Assembly (NCBI GenBank): GCA_002633025.1
Contig: NMRB01001996.1
Coordinates: 19,727-83,726 of the forward strand
Origin: Notospermus geniculatus
Lineage: Eukaryota > Nemertea > Pilidiophora > Heteronemertea > Lineidae
Direction: 5' to 3'
Length of the DNA stretch: 64,000 bases
Under the pieces are notes generated by a model, which saw nothing but the letters and a program-made list of their open reading frames with translations, did not search any database and was not told where the DNA came from. Within the stretch, counting starts at the first letter, position 1. The number at the start of each line of letters is the position of its first letter. Positions 31,436 through 42,737 of this stretch are shown here, piece by piece. The translations under genes and the position numbers were made by a program.

Positions 31436-32181
31436 TGGCATCCAGTGACGTCTGCAGGTCAAAGGCATTAGGTTCTTACCGAACCAGAGAGTAAAGTCGG
31501 TCACTATTCTATAGTATTCACTTCTTGTTGACATTCATGGTGTTATCCAAGCACCAGTTGAAAACATTTATGCATTCAAAAACAATACAACACTCATTTG
31601 ACGTACATCAACGTCATCAGATATCATTACATATACGTTGAGGACAATATTTATTTTATTCCCTTGGCCATAATTACCGTAATCAATTAAATATTCTTTC
31701 TACAAATACACACACATCACGCGAGTCATGTATGTATTATTGCTCAGATCAAGTACATTGCGTTTCTGTGAAAATATATTCAAATAACGAAACTATGGCA
31801 AAAGAAATCAAATAAGATTTATATGCAACATGTTTGCAATGATACCAAATGGAGTTTCTGAAACTCAGACGAGTGGTGTATTATTTGTTGATGCCGAAGT
31901 TTTTGCCATTGTACCATATATTTCAACTGGGCGCAAGCACTAAAGAAACCTAACCGACCTCATACTCGGGTTCCTACGGATTGTACTAAGTCTATCAGGC
32001 TCTGTCACTTGGACACTATCTCTTGATGTGTCTCGATTGAAAGCCTGAGATTGAATAAAGTGGCGCCACCAAATAGGCCGGTAGTCTATCATGTTTTGGA
32101 GGTATTTCGAAGGGCGTTTGCACTTCTGTAGACCGCCATACTGCGGCGCCGTGGTTTTTGTTCATGCAGTTCAGCTTTAAC
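31436..32181. mobile_element. relative of the 3.28 kb transposon, right part
   Basis: Matches 44985-45700 and the complement of 9035-9340. It ends with GTTCATGCAGTTCAGCTTTAA, the inner terminal repeat of the 3.28 kb family. The left end is lost in the gap. Confidence 0.7.
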
Positions 32182-32299
32182 GCGGGTATATTTAGCGCAG
32201 GATAGGGAAAGAATAAAGTGGCAAGGTGAAACTATTCCTGTTTCCATGAAGGTTTTGCAATCATTCAGTCTATATGCGTTTTGCACTTGTTTACATGTA

Positions 32300-32460
32300 C
32301 AGCTCTGGAAAAATTATTAGACCACCTCTGGTTGACTCAGTCATTTTCCATTAAAATAGATCCCACAAACTCTCCAATCATTCTGTGTATATACTGATAT
32401 ATTTGTATAGGTTTCATTGCTCAAACTTTACCAAGACAATGTCAAACGTAGATATTGACT
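32300..32460. mobile_element. Tc1-like terminus, single end
   Basis: Begins at TA followed by CAGCTCTGGAAAAATTATTA, a form of terminus I associate with animal Tc1 elements and their MITEs. No matching right end was found before the next element. Confidence 0.5.
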
Positions 32461-32468
32461 TCCCATAA

Positions 32469-32687
32469 TGCCCGTGTCACACTGTCCCGAAGTTGACACC
32501 CGATGGCCATACGAATTAATGGAAACTTATGGAAATCTTACTGATAAGTGCCAGCCTGAAGAAGACCCCGGTTGGGATCGAAAATTTGCAAGATTCTGGA
32601 AGTTGACTTCGGGGCCATCTCAAAATTCAAAATTCCATATTCGTGTGGCCATCGGGTGTCTAATTTCGGGACAGTGTGACACGGGCA
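32469..32687. mobile_element. 219 bp MITE, TGCCCGTGTCACACTGTCCC ends
   Basis: Arms of about 45 bp including GACACCCGATGGCCA and inverse; TAA on both sides (32466-32468 and 32688-32690). A stranded piece of the end occurs at 1442-1460. Confidence 0.8.
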
Positions 32688-32704
32688 TAAGGAAGAAACA
32701 ATGG

Positions 32705-33000
32705 AGCTGTTATACACGCTTCCTATAATTGTGCTGCCCCCTTTTAATAGATTTAGAATCAACAGGAAGTGACGTAAATGGACGAGTTGCTGCTGCTGAT
32801 CATGATCATGGACGTAGGCCTAGGCCTTCATACACAACCTACCGCCGGTAGCCGTGTAGGCCTAGTACATGTAGTAGGCCTAGCCTGCACATCTCATGCC
32901 TACAGTTCGTCCCGGCCTTCATTAGGCCTAGCAGCGGGCTACCGGCAACCTCAGCCGAGTTAGCCTAAGTTACATGTGCACTGGCACTGCAGTGCATGCC
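32705..33000. repeat. dispersed repeat pair member
   Basis: Second copy of 22370-22690, rich in TAGGCCTA. It retains an ATG followed by LLLLIMIM coding potential. Confidence 0.55.
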
Positions 33001-33017
33001 AAAACCTAATATAACGT

Positions 33018-33648
33018 TTGATGGCATTGGATGTTAAAGTTGTTCCAATGGGTAGGTAAGTATGACTATGAAATTGTCTTTCAGAATCACCCGTTGGCCA
33101 AGGTGATTTTGGCCTCTGAAGGTCCAATTCCAAGGTTAGAGGTGAAATAACTGACTTTACCAATGGACTCAAGAACTGAGCTTTGTACAGGAGAATGGGA
33201 CCCGATGTACAGCTAACCTTTAAACGGTTGGATTTACACCGCATAAATGTATTACCAACAGATAGAAACATGGTGCCTCTTAATCACATGAGCATGTTTT
33301 TGTAGTTTTTAACCAGTTACGTAATGGGGAACGGCGGTTTTATGTACTTTGGCCCATTTTATGTTAATTTAGAAAACAACGTCATTTCTGATTACATAAC
33401 AACCGAAAACAATTAAGAGGCACTATGTTTCTATCTGTTGGTAATACATTTACAGGGTGTAAATCCAACCGTTCAAAAGTTAGCTGTACATCGGGTCCCA
33501 TTCTCCTGTACAAAGCTCAGTTCTTGGGTCCAATGAAATTTGACCTTTAGAGGTCAAAATCACCTTGGCCAACGGGTGATTCTGAAATTTCATTCCATGA
33601 CCTTACTTACCCATGCATTGGAACAACTTTAACATCCGATGCCATCAA
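33018..33648. mobile_element. 631 bp fold-back element
   Basis: Arms of about 270 bp pair across a 90 bp centre: TTGATGGCATTGGATGTTAA and inverse, GAGCTTTGTACAGGAGAATG and inverse, and AACAGATAGAAACATGGTGC and inverse. A part of one arm is at 18395-18475. Confidence 0.8.
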
Positions 33649-33689
33649 CACTTTTATTAGAGGTCTTTTTCGGTATTGGCTGGCTGACT

Positions 33690-34202
33690 ACCATGTGATA
33701 TGAGCACGAATGCTGATTGGTTTTCCTATTGCTTCCCGCCATCGTCGCCACAGCACACCAGGCAATATGCTCGGTGACAAGCGATTCCTCTCGCCACAAA
33801 ATCAAACCTGTTAGATACTGGACGATAATTGTCGGCGAGAAGATTCCACGGATCACTGTCCAGCGTACACCTGGCGCCATTAGACGATTTTGCTCGCTGG
33901 CGACTAGATCGAACGTTTGCGATATCGCCTGGTGGGTAGACTGGTTCCAATCATTCCCGCGCTAACTCCTGCGGCCTTTGTTCCACAACGGAGAGTACCG
34001 CCGTGGAGCGGCAAAGATGGGAACCTGTATGCAAATGTCGTTTGAAGAATGGCCAGGGCATTTGTACTTAGCCTATTTGCCGCGGTGTGGCGCGGCAGGT
34101 ATTTTTTGTCACTCTGTGCGGTGGGTAATGGGCATAGGTCAGCTTTAAGGTGGAGCAATCTAAAACGCAGAATCATCACTGACGGCATGCCAGATTGGGC
34201 AA
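33690..34202. repeat. duplicon 3' flank, unit 6
   Basis: Full-length copy of the flank described for units 3 to 5, without inserts. Confidence 0.75.
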
Positions 34203-35288
34203 CTAGTTGCGGCTAGATTTGCGGGTATTGGACGAAAACCGAAATAGCCCCCTTAAACCAGCTCTAAATTGTCTACTTGTAGCGCTGTATATGAAAATGT
34301 TCACGAAAGCATTCAACTGAAACAGAAAATGAGAAATGTAATACAGGCAACTCCAACTATTGTATAAAATCGTTCCCCTCACCAGCGAGACCGATAAGTA
34401 TCTGATAATTAGGGAGCTTATTTGATACGCAGCATCGGGTGTTTCCAGGACACTGAATAATATTACAACTGCTAAAACCATTGTTGTGGCTGTGTCGGCC
34501 TGTTTCCTACGGATGCCTGAATTGAGCTTCATTTGCTCCTTACTTCGCTTTCTGAGAGTAGTGATCACGCGGATGGTAATTATCAAAAGAAACGAGATGG
34601 GAATAATTGAATTCATAACCACGTGCATGATACTGAGATATCCGGTGTTGTATGCAAGATTATTGTATAACGCGGAATGGCGTTCTTTCGGCCGCGTTCT
34701 TCCCATACAAGGATCGTATTTATAGTAGACTGTATAACCAAATATGATTGGGACGCGGTACACACATGAACCGATAAGTGTACAGGCGACAGAAATATAT
34801 GCATTGCGGTTTGTACAAAATACAGCAGCCTGTAGTGGCCTGCACACAGCTATGTACCGCTCTAAGGCAACGTACATAACAAGATAGATGGACGAAGTCT
34901 TCGCAAACCGAAGGATGGCGTAAAGATACCCATAGGCCAAGTTGTGAAACTCCATGAACGTATTCATCAACCCGACGTAAAAATGCATTCTTTTCATTGT
35001 ATTACGGAAAAATTCCATGATCAAATTGACGCTGTCAACGACGGCTAAAGCTCGGAATACGATACACCTCGATGTGTAAGGCCTTTCGTTCTTGAAGACT
35101 ACGAAGGACAAAGAATTCCCGACGAGGCCCAGGGGCACGATTAGCAGCATCATCGGCCCCTGGAGAATGAATTTAAGATGGGTCGGCGGATCGTCAATGG
35201 CCTTCATTCTGTACCCAGACAAACATTTTAACACCCGAAGCGACGTTGTTAAATTCAGCTGCAATGCTGTCGTCACATTCGAATCCAT
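34203..35288 (-). CDS. GPCR copy 6: intact FMRFamide-receptor-like GPCR
   Basis: 361 aa from MDSNVT. The frame is open 32 codons further upstream, but that stretch is the 5' flank that is non-coding in the other copies, and the codon matching their first methionine is TTG here, so MDSN is chosen. Motifs and TM spacing match copy 5. Differences: FYVGLMN in place of HYHFVLMN near ECL1, PPTHLKF before TM1, CMGRTRPKERH in ECL2, DAAYQISSLIIRY at TM6/ECL3 and SWSCLYY at TM7. Confidence 0.85.
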   Translation of the reverse strand: MDSNVTTALQLNLTTSLRVLKCLSGYRMKAIDDPPTHLKFILQGPMMLLIVPLGLVGNSLSFVVFKNERPYTSRCIVFRALAVVDSVNLIMEFFRNTMKRMHFYVGLMNTFMEFHNLAYGYLYAILRFAKTSSIYLVMYVALERYIAVCRPLQAAVFCTNRNAYISVACTLIGSCVYRVPIIFGYTVYYKYDPCMGRTRPKERHSALYNNLAYNTGYLSIMHVVMNSIIPISFLLIITIRVITTLRKRSKEQMKLNSGIRRKQADTATTMVLAVVILFSVLETPDAAYQISSLIIRYLSVSLVRGTILYNSWSCLYYISHFLFQLNAFVNIFIYSATSRQFRAGLRGLFRFSSNTRKSSRN

Positions 35289-35696
35289 TGTGGGAACCAA
35301 AATGATACGAACTCGATGGTTTTTTCTCTGTCCAGAATCTCTTAAGACATCAACGGCGTGTGATGTAACTGTGGTTAGAAACACCAGACGGGCGTCACTC
35401 TACCACACTGAAGAATCAAATCCTAATTCGAGGTTATACATGTATTTTGTGCAGGTTTTAGAAGGAACTACCCTAAGTCAGGTTACTTAAATAGGAACAA
35501 AAATAGTGTCTGATTCCCTATGGCGTGTAATAAAACACGTATGTATTCGCTGACACCTGTCAGACGAGCCTGAAAAGCCAGTATATGATAAACTTCCTCG
35601 TCATGAAAAGAAAGCTCTCATATTCGTAAACGTCGTATTTTGATATCTTGAAACGTTTCCTATAACATTTTGAACGTGAAATACTACATGACTACT

Positions 35697-36121
35697 CTCC
35701 ATTCCACTTCCGATTGGCGCGAGGTTTATCAACGATAGCTCCGCAACGGCTGGGCCGAATTTGATGAAACATACGTCAATCAATTTGTCTTTCTTGGCGG
35801 TACAGCCATCATCACTGTCATTTTCCCGAAAAACGTGACAGAAAAAAGTTCTTTCACAAACCACAGTTTGTGTTTACTGCCGAAATGGCGGCCATTTAGA
35901 AATGACGCAATGCATCGTGCACGTGTAAACTGCACTGAACAGCGTAGCGAAATGAAATGGGTTTTGGGAAAGGGTCCGTTATGCCGGCCTTACACGAAAA
36001 ATGAAGATAGCAGAAAGATACCGGCAAGAAAGACAAGTTAACTGATGTATGGTATATTGAATTTGACCCAGCCGTTGCGGAGATGTCGGCTGAAAACCTC
36101 GCGCCTCTGGAATTTGGAATG
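35697..36121. mobile_element. fold-back element, diverged arms
   Basis: CTCCGCAACGGCTGGG occurs near 35740 and inverted near 36075, within arms of roughly 120 bp that pair imperfectly (TTGTCTTTCTTG and inverse). Older than most of the palindromes here. Confidence 0.6.
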
Positions 36122-36850
36122 AACTGTAGTGGATTCTTCAAACCTTGATCTTTTTCTTTTACTTAAAGCCCATCTGTATTGTACTTTGCTTAATTTAGGA
36201 GAAAGCAGGTATACACGCTTCCTAAAAAACAACAATGATTGACGGGTGCTCATTCATACTGGCGAAGCGCGGGAAAATGAAAACGAGGCTGTCTCGCTCG
36301 CCCCGGCGGTTTAGGACCACTTTAATATAGCACCAATTGGCACGAAATTTCACTAATAAGTGTAATGTAACGCCAAGTTATGTCTCTCATAGTAGAATTT
36401 ACATATTATTCGCGTTTTTTTCGAGAAATCGACACTTTTGTTTGGGGCATAATCGCCGATGTATGGACGAATGTATACATCATCATGAAACGGCATTTTT
36501 GTGTACAAAATAACGAGAGCATGCAAAAAAATCAGAAGAATATATCACCTTTACACAACGATGTAAGATCTCCTCCCCTATTTATTTTGAACCGTATGTA
36601 TCCTTCATCACCGAGAAATAAGCAGAAAAGTCCAGAATTGCCCCGTAGCAGACGAGTCAGGTCGCCATTTTGTTTGATCCACGCATAACCGACGTGTATG
36701 GAGAGACGATGTGTGTACGCACATATAGTGCACGAATGTTCAGGTAACCTTCTTGGGACTTAAAAATAAAGGGATGCCTTGTGGATGAGTTGATAATTGG
36801 GGTCAGTGTTGATGGTGAATATAGGCCATCGCCGCATTTGGGTTATCAGT
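36122..36850. other. spacer without recognised gene
   Basis: One possible MITE end (TTAAAGCCCATCTGTATTG near 36163) and otherwise unassigned sequence. Short open frames show no conserved domain. Confidence 0.4.
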
Positions 36851-36950
36851 ATTGTCCAGTTGGTTCAGTGTTACGGCTATGGTTGTCTATGGCCATGGGT
36901 TCGAGCCCGGGTGGTGGAAGAAATTTTTTTCTCCATTTCTTTTCTTTTAT
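36850..36950 (+). repeat. tRNA-derived SINE-like head
   Basis: A-box-like TGGTTCAGTGT (36861-36871) and B-box-like GGTTCGAGCCC (36898-36908) have tRNA spacing, followed by a T-rich tail. The flanking parts do not fold as a normal tRNA, so a SINE or tRNA relic is more likely than a gene. Confidence 0.5.
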
Positions 36951-36959
36951 TTACAAAGA

Positions 36960-38062
36960 TTTTCTCTGTTTGGATGTAAGGACCTGTCCTGCTATCGATT
37001 TTCTTTCCGGTGCCCAAACCAAACATCTATACCCCCAGCAACTAACTGCAGTCTCATGATCTGAACGTCACTTCGTGAACTCGGTCGCCACCAGGCTTGT
37101 TATTTTTTATTTCTGTGGACTTATTTTTGGCTTTTGTCAGTGCTGGAGATTCTATGCCACAACCATACTAACATGACTAATGTTGTCTCATACCCTGAAA
37201 AACCCTTACTACCAAGGCTACTGGCGGGTCTAACTTGGTCTTTGGTATGCGAATATGATGAGAATGCTTGAAGAATCATCCTAAAACCAGTGACAAAGTC
37301 AACCATATCATAGATACAGTGGAAGTCAACGCAGGAAATTCGCTAGGAACTTAAATGGGACACGTAATCTCTCATTTCAACGTTTGTTTGACATGTATTG
37401 TTGGAGTGTTTTTTAATGAAATAAAAAATAAATTGGAAATGAGGCAAGGGGGAAAATTTTGGCAAGGGCGGGGACGAGAATCTAATTTTTTAGGTGGCCT
37501 CATCTGCTATACCTTGCTATGTAATGACGCATGTGAACCTAGCTGTCATGAATCTGGGTCACCTTGGCATTAGCCTGGAGATAAGGCTGATTGTGTAATA
37601 AACCAGATGTGATGCTGCTGTTTAGAAAGTCAAAACTCCTCACTGCTCATGGATTTGACGGTTAACGATTAATAAATTAATAAACTACCCTCTCCAAATA
37701 AACTCATCAACAAGCCTGCCGGCCTTGGATGGGTCACGTGGGTGGATCGTGAGTTGATGAAGGGATATAAGGAGTTAAAATGGGGGGGGGGGCACTCGAC
37801 TGACAGATACAAGAGCTCAATCAATACGGGACATCAGTTCCTTATACACCGTGCCATAGCCAGCACAGGGATCTGACGCGAAAGTTGTAAACCATCATCA
37901 GGATTGTTATTTGTATTGCACAAACACTCCACTCAACAATCAGCCTCATAATGCCACGATGACCCAGATTCGTGGTATAGGCTAACATTAGCCCCAATGT
38001 ATATCTGCTTATCAGTCACTGGTAGGTCACTGGCATTTTTAGACTGGTCAAAGCAGACCCAA
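36960..38062. other. spacer, weak inverted repeat
   Basis: CATGAATCTGGGTCACC near 37548 recurs inverted near 37965 with surrounding similarity, suggesting an old inverted-repeat element. A poly-G run lies at about 37783. No gene supported. Confidence 0.4.
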
Positions 38063-38330
38063 CAGGGTCGGATCCAGGGTCGCCAGAAAGGGGGCATAGC
38101 TCGACAGAGGTGGAGAGCACCGAGAGCGCGAAGCCGAAACGGGGGGTCTGGGGGTCCTCCCTCAGAAAAATTTGACAATTTAAGTGCTTTTAGATGCATT
38201 TTCCTGGCATCTGAGAGCAAAAAACTCGAATTTTTATGTGATTGTTTCTTCCTAAAAAAAATCACTGGTCTGCCAAAAATAGGGGGGGGGGGCGTACGCC
38301 CCCCACGCCCCCCCCCTGGATCCGACCCTG
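38063..38330. mobile_element. hAT-like MITE, CAGGGTCGGATCCAGGG ends
   Basis: 268 bp with ends CAGGGTCGGATCC and GGATCCGACCCTG. The target duplication is unclear (CCCAA on both sides). Related in style to 61528-61920. Confidence 0.7.
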
Positions 38331-39565
38331 CCCAAAACCTGTCTTAGTGAACTTGGCGTTCATTGGAGGAAAATCCAAGGGATTGTTCATTTGTTCTGCC
38401 TGCCATATCCCACAGTGCATCACAGCCCGATAAACTTATAATCACTGCCGCCATGATATCAGCATTGGTTTTACACAGGAAATGATTTTCGACTTCGTTT
38501 ACTTACTAAACGAAGTTAACTGCAGGTGAGACACGAACTCGGTGAAGAGATTACTTGACTAAGACGATAGCCCCCCTCAGAGTGCAATTTTATGGTTCTT
38601 TGAAGGCACTAGCGTCCGCCAAACGTCCCAACATTTTTCCATCGTCGACCACTCTTGGCCCACGCTAGTACACAAACATGTACGGTGATGCATAGCAAAC
38701 CATGACCAACTGATCTTCATGAAACCGCCAAGGAAAACTGACAAAACCGTCTTTACTGTACTCACACTTTAAACGTTCTCAACTCATTATCTGCTGGACA
38801 CGAGAAAATGACCCACATAAACCATAACATCAAAAACGGATACAAATGGTCACTTTTTAAAGGCGTTATCTTTGCCGGCGGAAAAATCAAGGACGAAAAC
38901 TAGAAATTGACTTGCGAGTCAATTTGAAGACCGCCCTTCAAAATTCACTGATGAATTTTGTAAATATGTTAGGGCGATGTAGAAACTGATGATATTGGGA
39001 CTGAACATGCGTCATCTACATTTATGATGTAGATGTACACGGCTTTACAGTGCGAAGCGTGTTTCGCGGCAGCCAAGAGTAGGGGGTTATTGTTTTCAAA
39101 GTTAGGCCTACTAAATTTCAAAATTTGTAAACTGGTCGGGTCATGACCATAAAAATGTTATTGATTTCAGACAAATGTGCGTGTCATTTTCTGTGAAATA
39201 CGGGTAGGCCCTAGGCCTACAAATTCACTTCGATCGCTGATCGGCCAGAGGACCTGAACGTGCTGTGCGTGGCGTCACAGTTGAGCCGAGATGCGATGAC
39301 GTCAGCGAAAACCCCGCTACCGCGAGTGACGCTGCAGCGTCATGCTCGACGTCGTGGTGACGCTGCGTTCTTAGGCCCGACGTCATGGGTTGTTGGCAAA
39401 GGTAAATGCGTTAGGACAACAGACTTCATCTAATTAAACAGTTCATTGTTGGTGGATGACCCCCAAAATCAATAGGTTTCCGTGTAACATGCATATCCAC
39501 AACTCCTGAAAGTTTCGTCGCGATACGTGGCGTGTTTTTTGAGTTATCCTGCCGAAACCACAGAT
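38331..39565. other. spacer, no recognised gene
   Basis: Unique-looking sequence with a GACGTC-rich patch at 39260-39390 resembling the CRE-rich MITEs. No frame of conserved character. Confidence 0.4.
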
Positions 39566-39568
39566 TGG

Positions 39569-39613
39569 ACGGAGAGAGAGAGAGAGAGAGAGATCGAGAG
39601 ATCAAGAGAGAGA
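39569..39613. repeat. (GA)n microsatellite
   Basis: An interrupted run of GA dinucleotides, followed at 39639-39665 by a CCGCCACC hairpin. Confidence 0.85.
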
Positions 39614-39839
39614 AATCCAGTGAAACCAATGAAGACCGCCACCTTGTGAGGTGGTGGCGGTCTTAATAATGGCTCACTGTGGTGACCACGTGACCCAATA
39701 AAGCAACATACCCTCTACCACAGAATATTCTAGACAAACTAACTCCCTCAAAATGTGCTCGCCACGGGTGAATATGCTAGTACAGAATAATTTCAGAAAT
39801 TGGGTAACCAGCGGCAACATTCCACTAGGCTCGGTTTAA

Positions 39840-41047
39840 AGGTGCTCTAGTTCGAATTGTAAACATTACGGTGTGCCACCTATTGTCAATTTCTGGTAAT
39901 AACGAATCAGATAAAACCGAATTAAATCTCGCCTTTCACAACTTTTTGTTTGTTTTCGGGCGTAAAATCATAAATATATTTCAGTTACAATAATATTTAT
40001 CAAGATATATATAATGAAATGGTCCATGGACCATGTGCTCACTGGGTTGGACATAATAGTATAATGACAGAGGGAGGTACATATCAGTTATGAGCAATCT
40101 GGGTCAAGTCATTCCCAGGTAGGACTTTGATGATTTTCGGGTTTAAACGCCACCAGGCGGTCATATTGGATGTCCGATCGGGTCGAAACTTCACATGGAC
40201 ATAAAGGTCATCTGCAGGGGGCCACATAGCACATTGGAGCGCTTTGGGTCAAGTCGTTCCTGAGTTACAGCACTTTGATGATTTTCGTGTTACGCCACCT
40301 GGTGGCCATGTTTGAAGTCAAATCAGGCCGAAATTTGACATGCATGTAAAGGTCATCTAGATGGAGGTATATTTCAAATTTGAGCACTCTGCGTCAAGCC
40401 GTTCCCGAGTAATAGCACTTACTTGATTTTCAGGTTTCGCCACCTGGCGGCCATACTGGATGTCCAATCGGGCCGAAACTTGGTATTTTTTAAGGTACCC
40501 CTCCAATGCATGTTTATGCAAGATATGAAAAGTCGCTCGGTGAAATAGTGACAAACTGTGGCAGGTTCGTCACTTTTGTCGAACTTTGACCTCTGTGACC
40601 TTGAAAAGTAAGTCAAATCAAAAACCCGTTATATATGTTATGTATCCTTATTAGCTACACCTATGATAAAAATTTGGAGATGATCTAGTCATTAGTTCAG
40701 GAGTTATTGCAATTTTTGTGTTTTTGGTTTCCACCACCTGGTGGCCAAACTAAGAGTCGAATGGGACCGAAACTTGGTGTCGTGGGTCATCTGACCTAGG
40801 GGTATATATGTACCAAGTTTCAGATCAATAGCTCCAGCGGTTACAAAACGTGCCCTGCTAACGGACAACGACGACGACGGACGACGGACGCTGCACCATC
40901 GTAATAGCTCACCCCAGTGACCTAAGAATAAATAACATTAATGTTTTGGTATACACTGTGCTGCCACATATCCGAGAAAAAATAACTATTATAATCAACC
41001 ATGTAAATAAACAAACCTTAATGTTTACAATTCGAACTAGAGCACAT
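39840..41047. mobile_element. 1.2 kb TTAA-flanked element
   Basis: Ends AGGTGCTCTAGTTCGAATTG and inverse lie between TTAA at 39836-39839 and 41048-41051. It holds tandem modules ending in GCCACCTGGYGGCC and a GACGACGGACGACGG tail (40130-40920); the right part recurs inverted at 56310-56740. It sits at the same TTAA of the GPCR duplicon that other units use for other MITEs. Confidence 0.75.
40012..40085. repeat. GGTCCATGGACC element, half copy
   Basis: Complement of part of 1519-1620, nested in the 1.2 kb element. Confidence 0.55.
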
Positions 41048-41525
41048 TTAAGACACGTTACACAGTATACTATGAAATTTTATCTTCAGGATTGAGTACT
41101 GCTAGGCAGGTAGTATTTCATGTTCAAAAGGTTATTTTACCGAATGCAAAGAACAGAAAAAAAATTCAAGGTATAGGAACAAACATGAGACCCATTTCTA
41201 TTCGTGACGACGGAGTTTAGCATCTACTGGCTACACGTTCGTCTTACAGAGTGCCTTCTGAAAACACACACCGTGCAGGGATCAACTTGCTCCGTTTGAG
41301 ACTATTTTATTCCTTACATTAGTTCATGTACGTATCAACCGATTTGGGGGTGGTTCCTTCTCAAACCTGGACAAAATATAACCTCGAACCAAATTCCCCA
41401 GTGTGGTACAGCGACTCCTGTAACAACTTGTGTTCCTGACCTCAGTTATATCACAGGGCGTTGATACGTTAAGTGTTTCTGGAGAGGAAAAAATCGTCGA
41501 GCTTGTTTAGTTCATGGTTCCAACA
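41048..41525. repeat. duplicon 5' flank, unit 7 (inverted)
   Basis: Reverse complement of the 5' flanks of the minus-strand copies. It shows that the whole unit, not only the gene, is inverted here. Confidence 0.7.
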
Positions 41526-42596
41526 ATGGATTCGAATGCGACGACAGCATTGCAACTGAATTTTACAACATCTCTTCGTGTGTTAAAATGTTCGTCTGGG
41601 TACAGAATGAGGACCATTGACGGTCTGATCACCCATCTTAAATTCATTCTCCAGGGGCCGATGATGCTGCTGATCGTGCCCCTGGGCCTCGTCGGGAATT
41701 CTTTAGCCTTCGTAGTCTTCACGAAAGAAAGGCCTTACACATCGAGATGTATCTTATTCCGAGCTTTAGCCGTCGTGGACAGCATCAATTTGATCATGGA
41801 ATTTTTCCGTAATACAATGAAAAGAATGCATTATTACGTCGTGTTGATGAATACGTTCATGGAGTTTCAAAACTTGGCCTATGGCTATCTTTACGCCATC
41901 CTTCGGTTTGCGAAGACTTCGTCCGTCTATCTTGTTATGTACGTTGCCTTGGAGCGGTACATAGCTGTGTGCAGGCCATTACAGGCTGCTGTATTTTGTA
42001 CAAACCGCAATGCATATATTTCTGTCGCCTGTATACTTCTCGGTTCATGTGTGTACCGCATCCCAATCATCTTTGGGTATACAGTCTACTATAAGTACGA
42101 TCCGTGTGTCGGAAGAACGCGGCCGAAAGAGCGCCATTCCGCGTTTTACAATAATCCTGCATACAGGACCGGATATCTTAATATCATGCACGTCGTTATG
42201 AATTCAATTATTCCCATCTCCTTTCTTTTGCTAATTACCATCCTCGTGATATCTACTCTCAGAAAGCGAAGTAAGGATCAAATGAAGCTCAATTCAGGCA
42301 TCCGTACGAAACAGGCCGACACAGCCACAACAATGGTGTTAGCAGTTGTAATAGTGTTCATTGTCCTGGAAACACCCGATGCTTCAGTCCAAATAAGCTC
42401 CCTAATTCTCAGATACTTATCAGTCTCGCCGGTAAGGGGAACGATTTTATACTATAGTCGGCATTGCCTGTACTACATTTCCCATTTTTTGTTTCAGTTG
42501 AATGCTTTCGGAAACATTTTCATATACAGCGCTACAAGTAGACAGTTTAGAGCTGGTTTAAGGGGACTATTTCGTTTTTCGTCCATTACCCGCTAA
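41526..42596 (+). CDS. GPCR copy 7: intact GPCR on the opposite strand
   Basis: 356 aa from MDSNAT; an upstream in-frame ATG (MVPT) lies at 41514. It has the same class A peptide-receptor layout as copy 5. ECL1 reads HYYVVLMN, ECL2 CVGRTRPKERHS, TM5 LLLITILVIST, and TM6/ECL3 DASVQISSLILRY then SRHCLYY. An AAA to TAA change ends the protein five residues before the other copies, at ITR. A 133 bp hAT-like MITE lies just after the stop. The only copy in the array on the plus strand. Confidence 0.85.
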   Translation: MDSNATTALQLNFTTSLRVLKCSSGYRMRTIDGLITHLKFILQGPMMLLIVPLGLVGNSLAFVVFTKERPYTSRCILFRALAVVDSINLIMEFFRNTMKRMHYYVVLMNTFMEFQNLAYGYLYAILRFAKTSSVYLVMYVALERYIAVCRPLQAAVFCTNRNAYISVACILLGSCVYRIPIIFGYTVYYKYDPCVGRTRPKERHSAFYNNPAYRTGYLNIMHVVMNSIIPISFLLLITILVISTLRKRSKDQMKLNSGIRTKQADTATTMVLAVVIVFIVLETPDASVQISSLILRYLSVSPVRGTILYYSRHCLYYISHFLFQLNAFGNIFIYSATSRQFRAGLRGLFRFSSITR

Positions 42597-42604
42597 TCTG
42601 GCCG

Positions 42605-42737
42605 CAGGGCTGGAGCTGGCCATTACTTTTTTTAGTCAAAGTAAAGAAAATCCACTGTTGAACAATAGGTCCTATTGTTCAGGGTTCAATAGGTTCCTTA
42701 CTTTGGCTAAAAAAAGTAATGACCAGCTCAAGCCCTG
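42605..42737. mobile_element. 133 bp hAT-like hairpin MITE beside GPCR copy 7 stop
   Basis: Ends CAGGGCTGGAGCTGG and inverse; TGGCCGCA occurs at 42599-42606 and 42738-42745. Other GPCR copies have one such site (AGCCGCAACTAG). Because CA is shared, the duplication is 6 to 8 bp. Confidence 0.85.

Noticed and set aside
30697-31534. Long open frames of 226-265 codons on both strands
   Set aside because: They exist only because the N gap translates as unknown residues.
34203-35384. 393 aa start for GPCR copy 6
   Set aside because: The extra N-terminal residues come from flank that is interrupted or out of frame in the other copies; the shared MDSN start is used instead.
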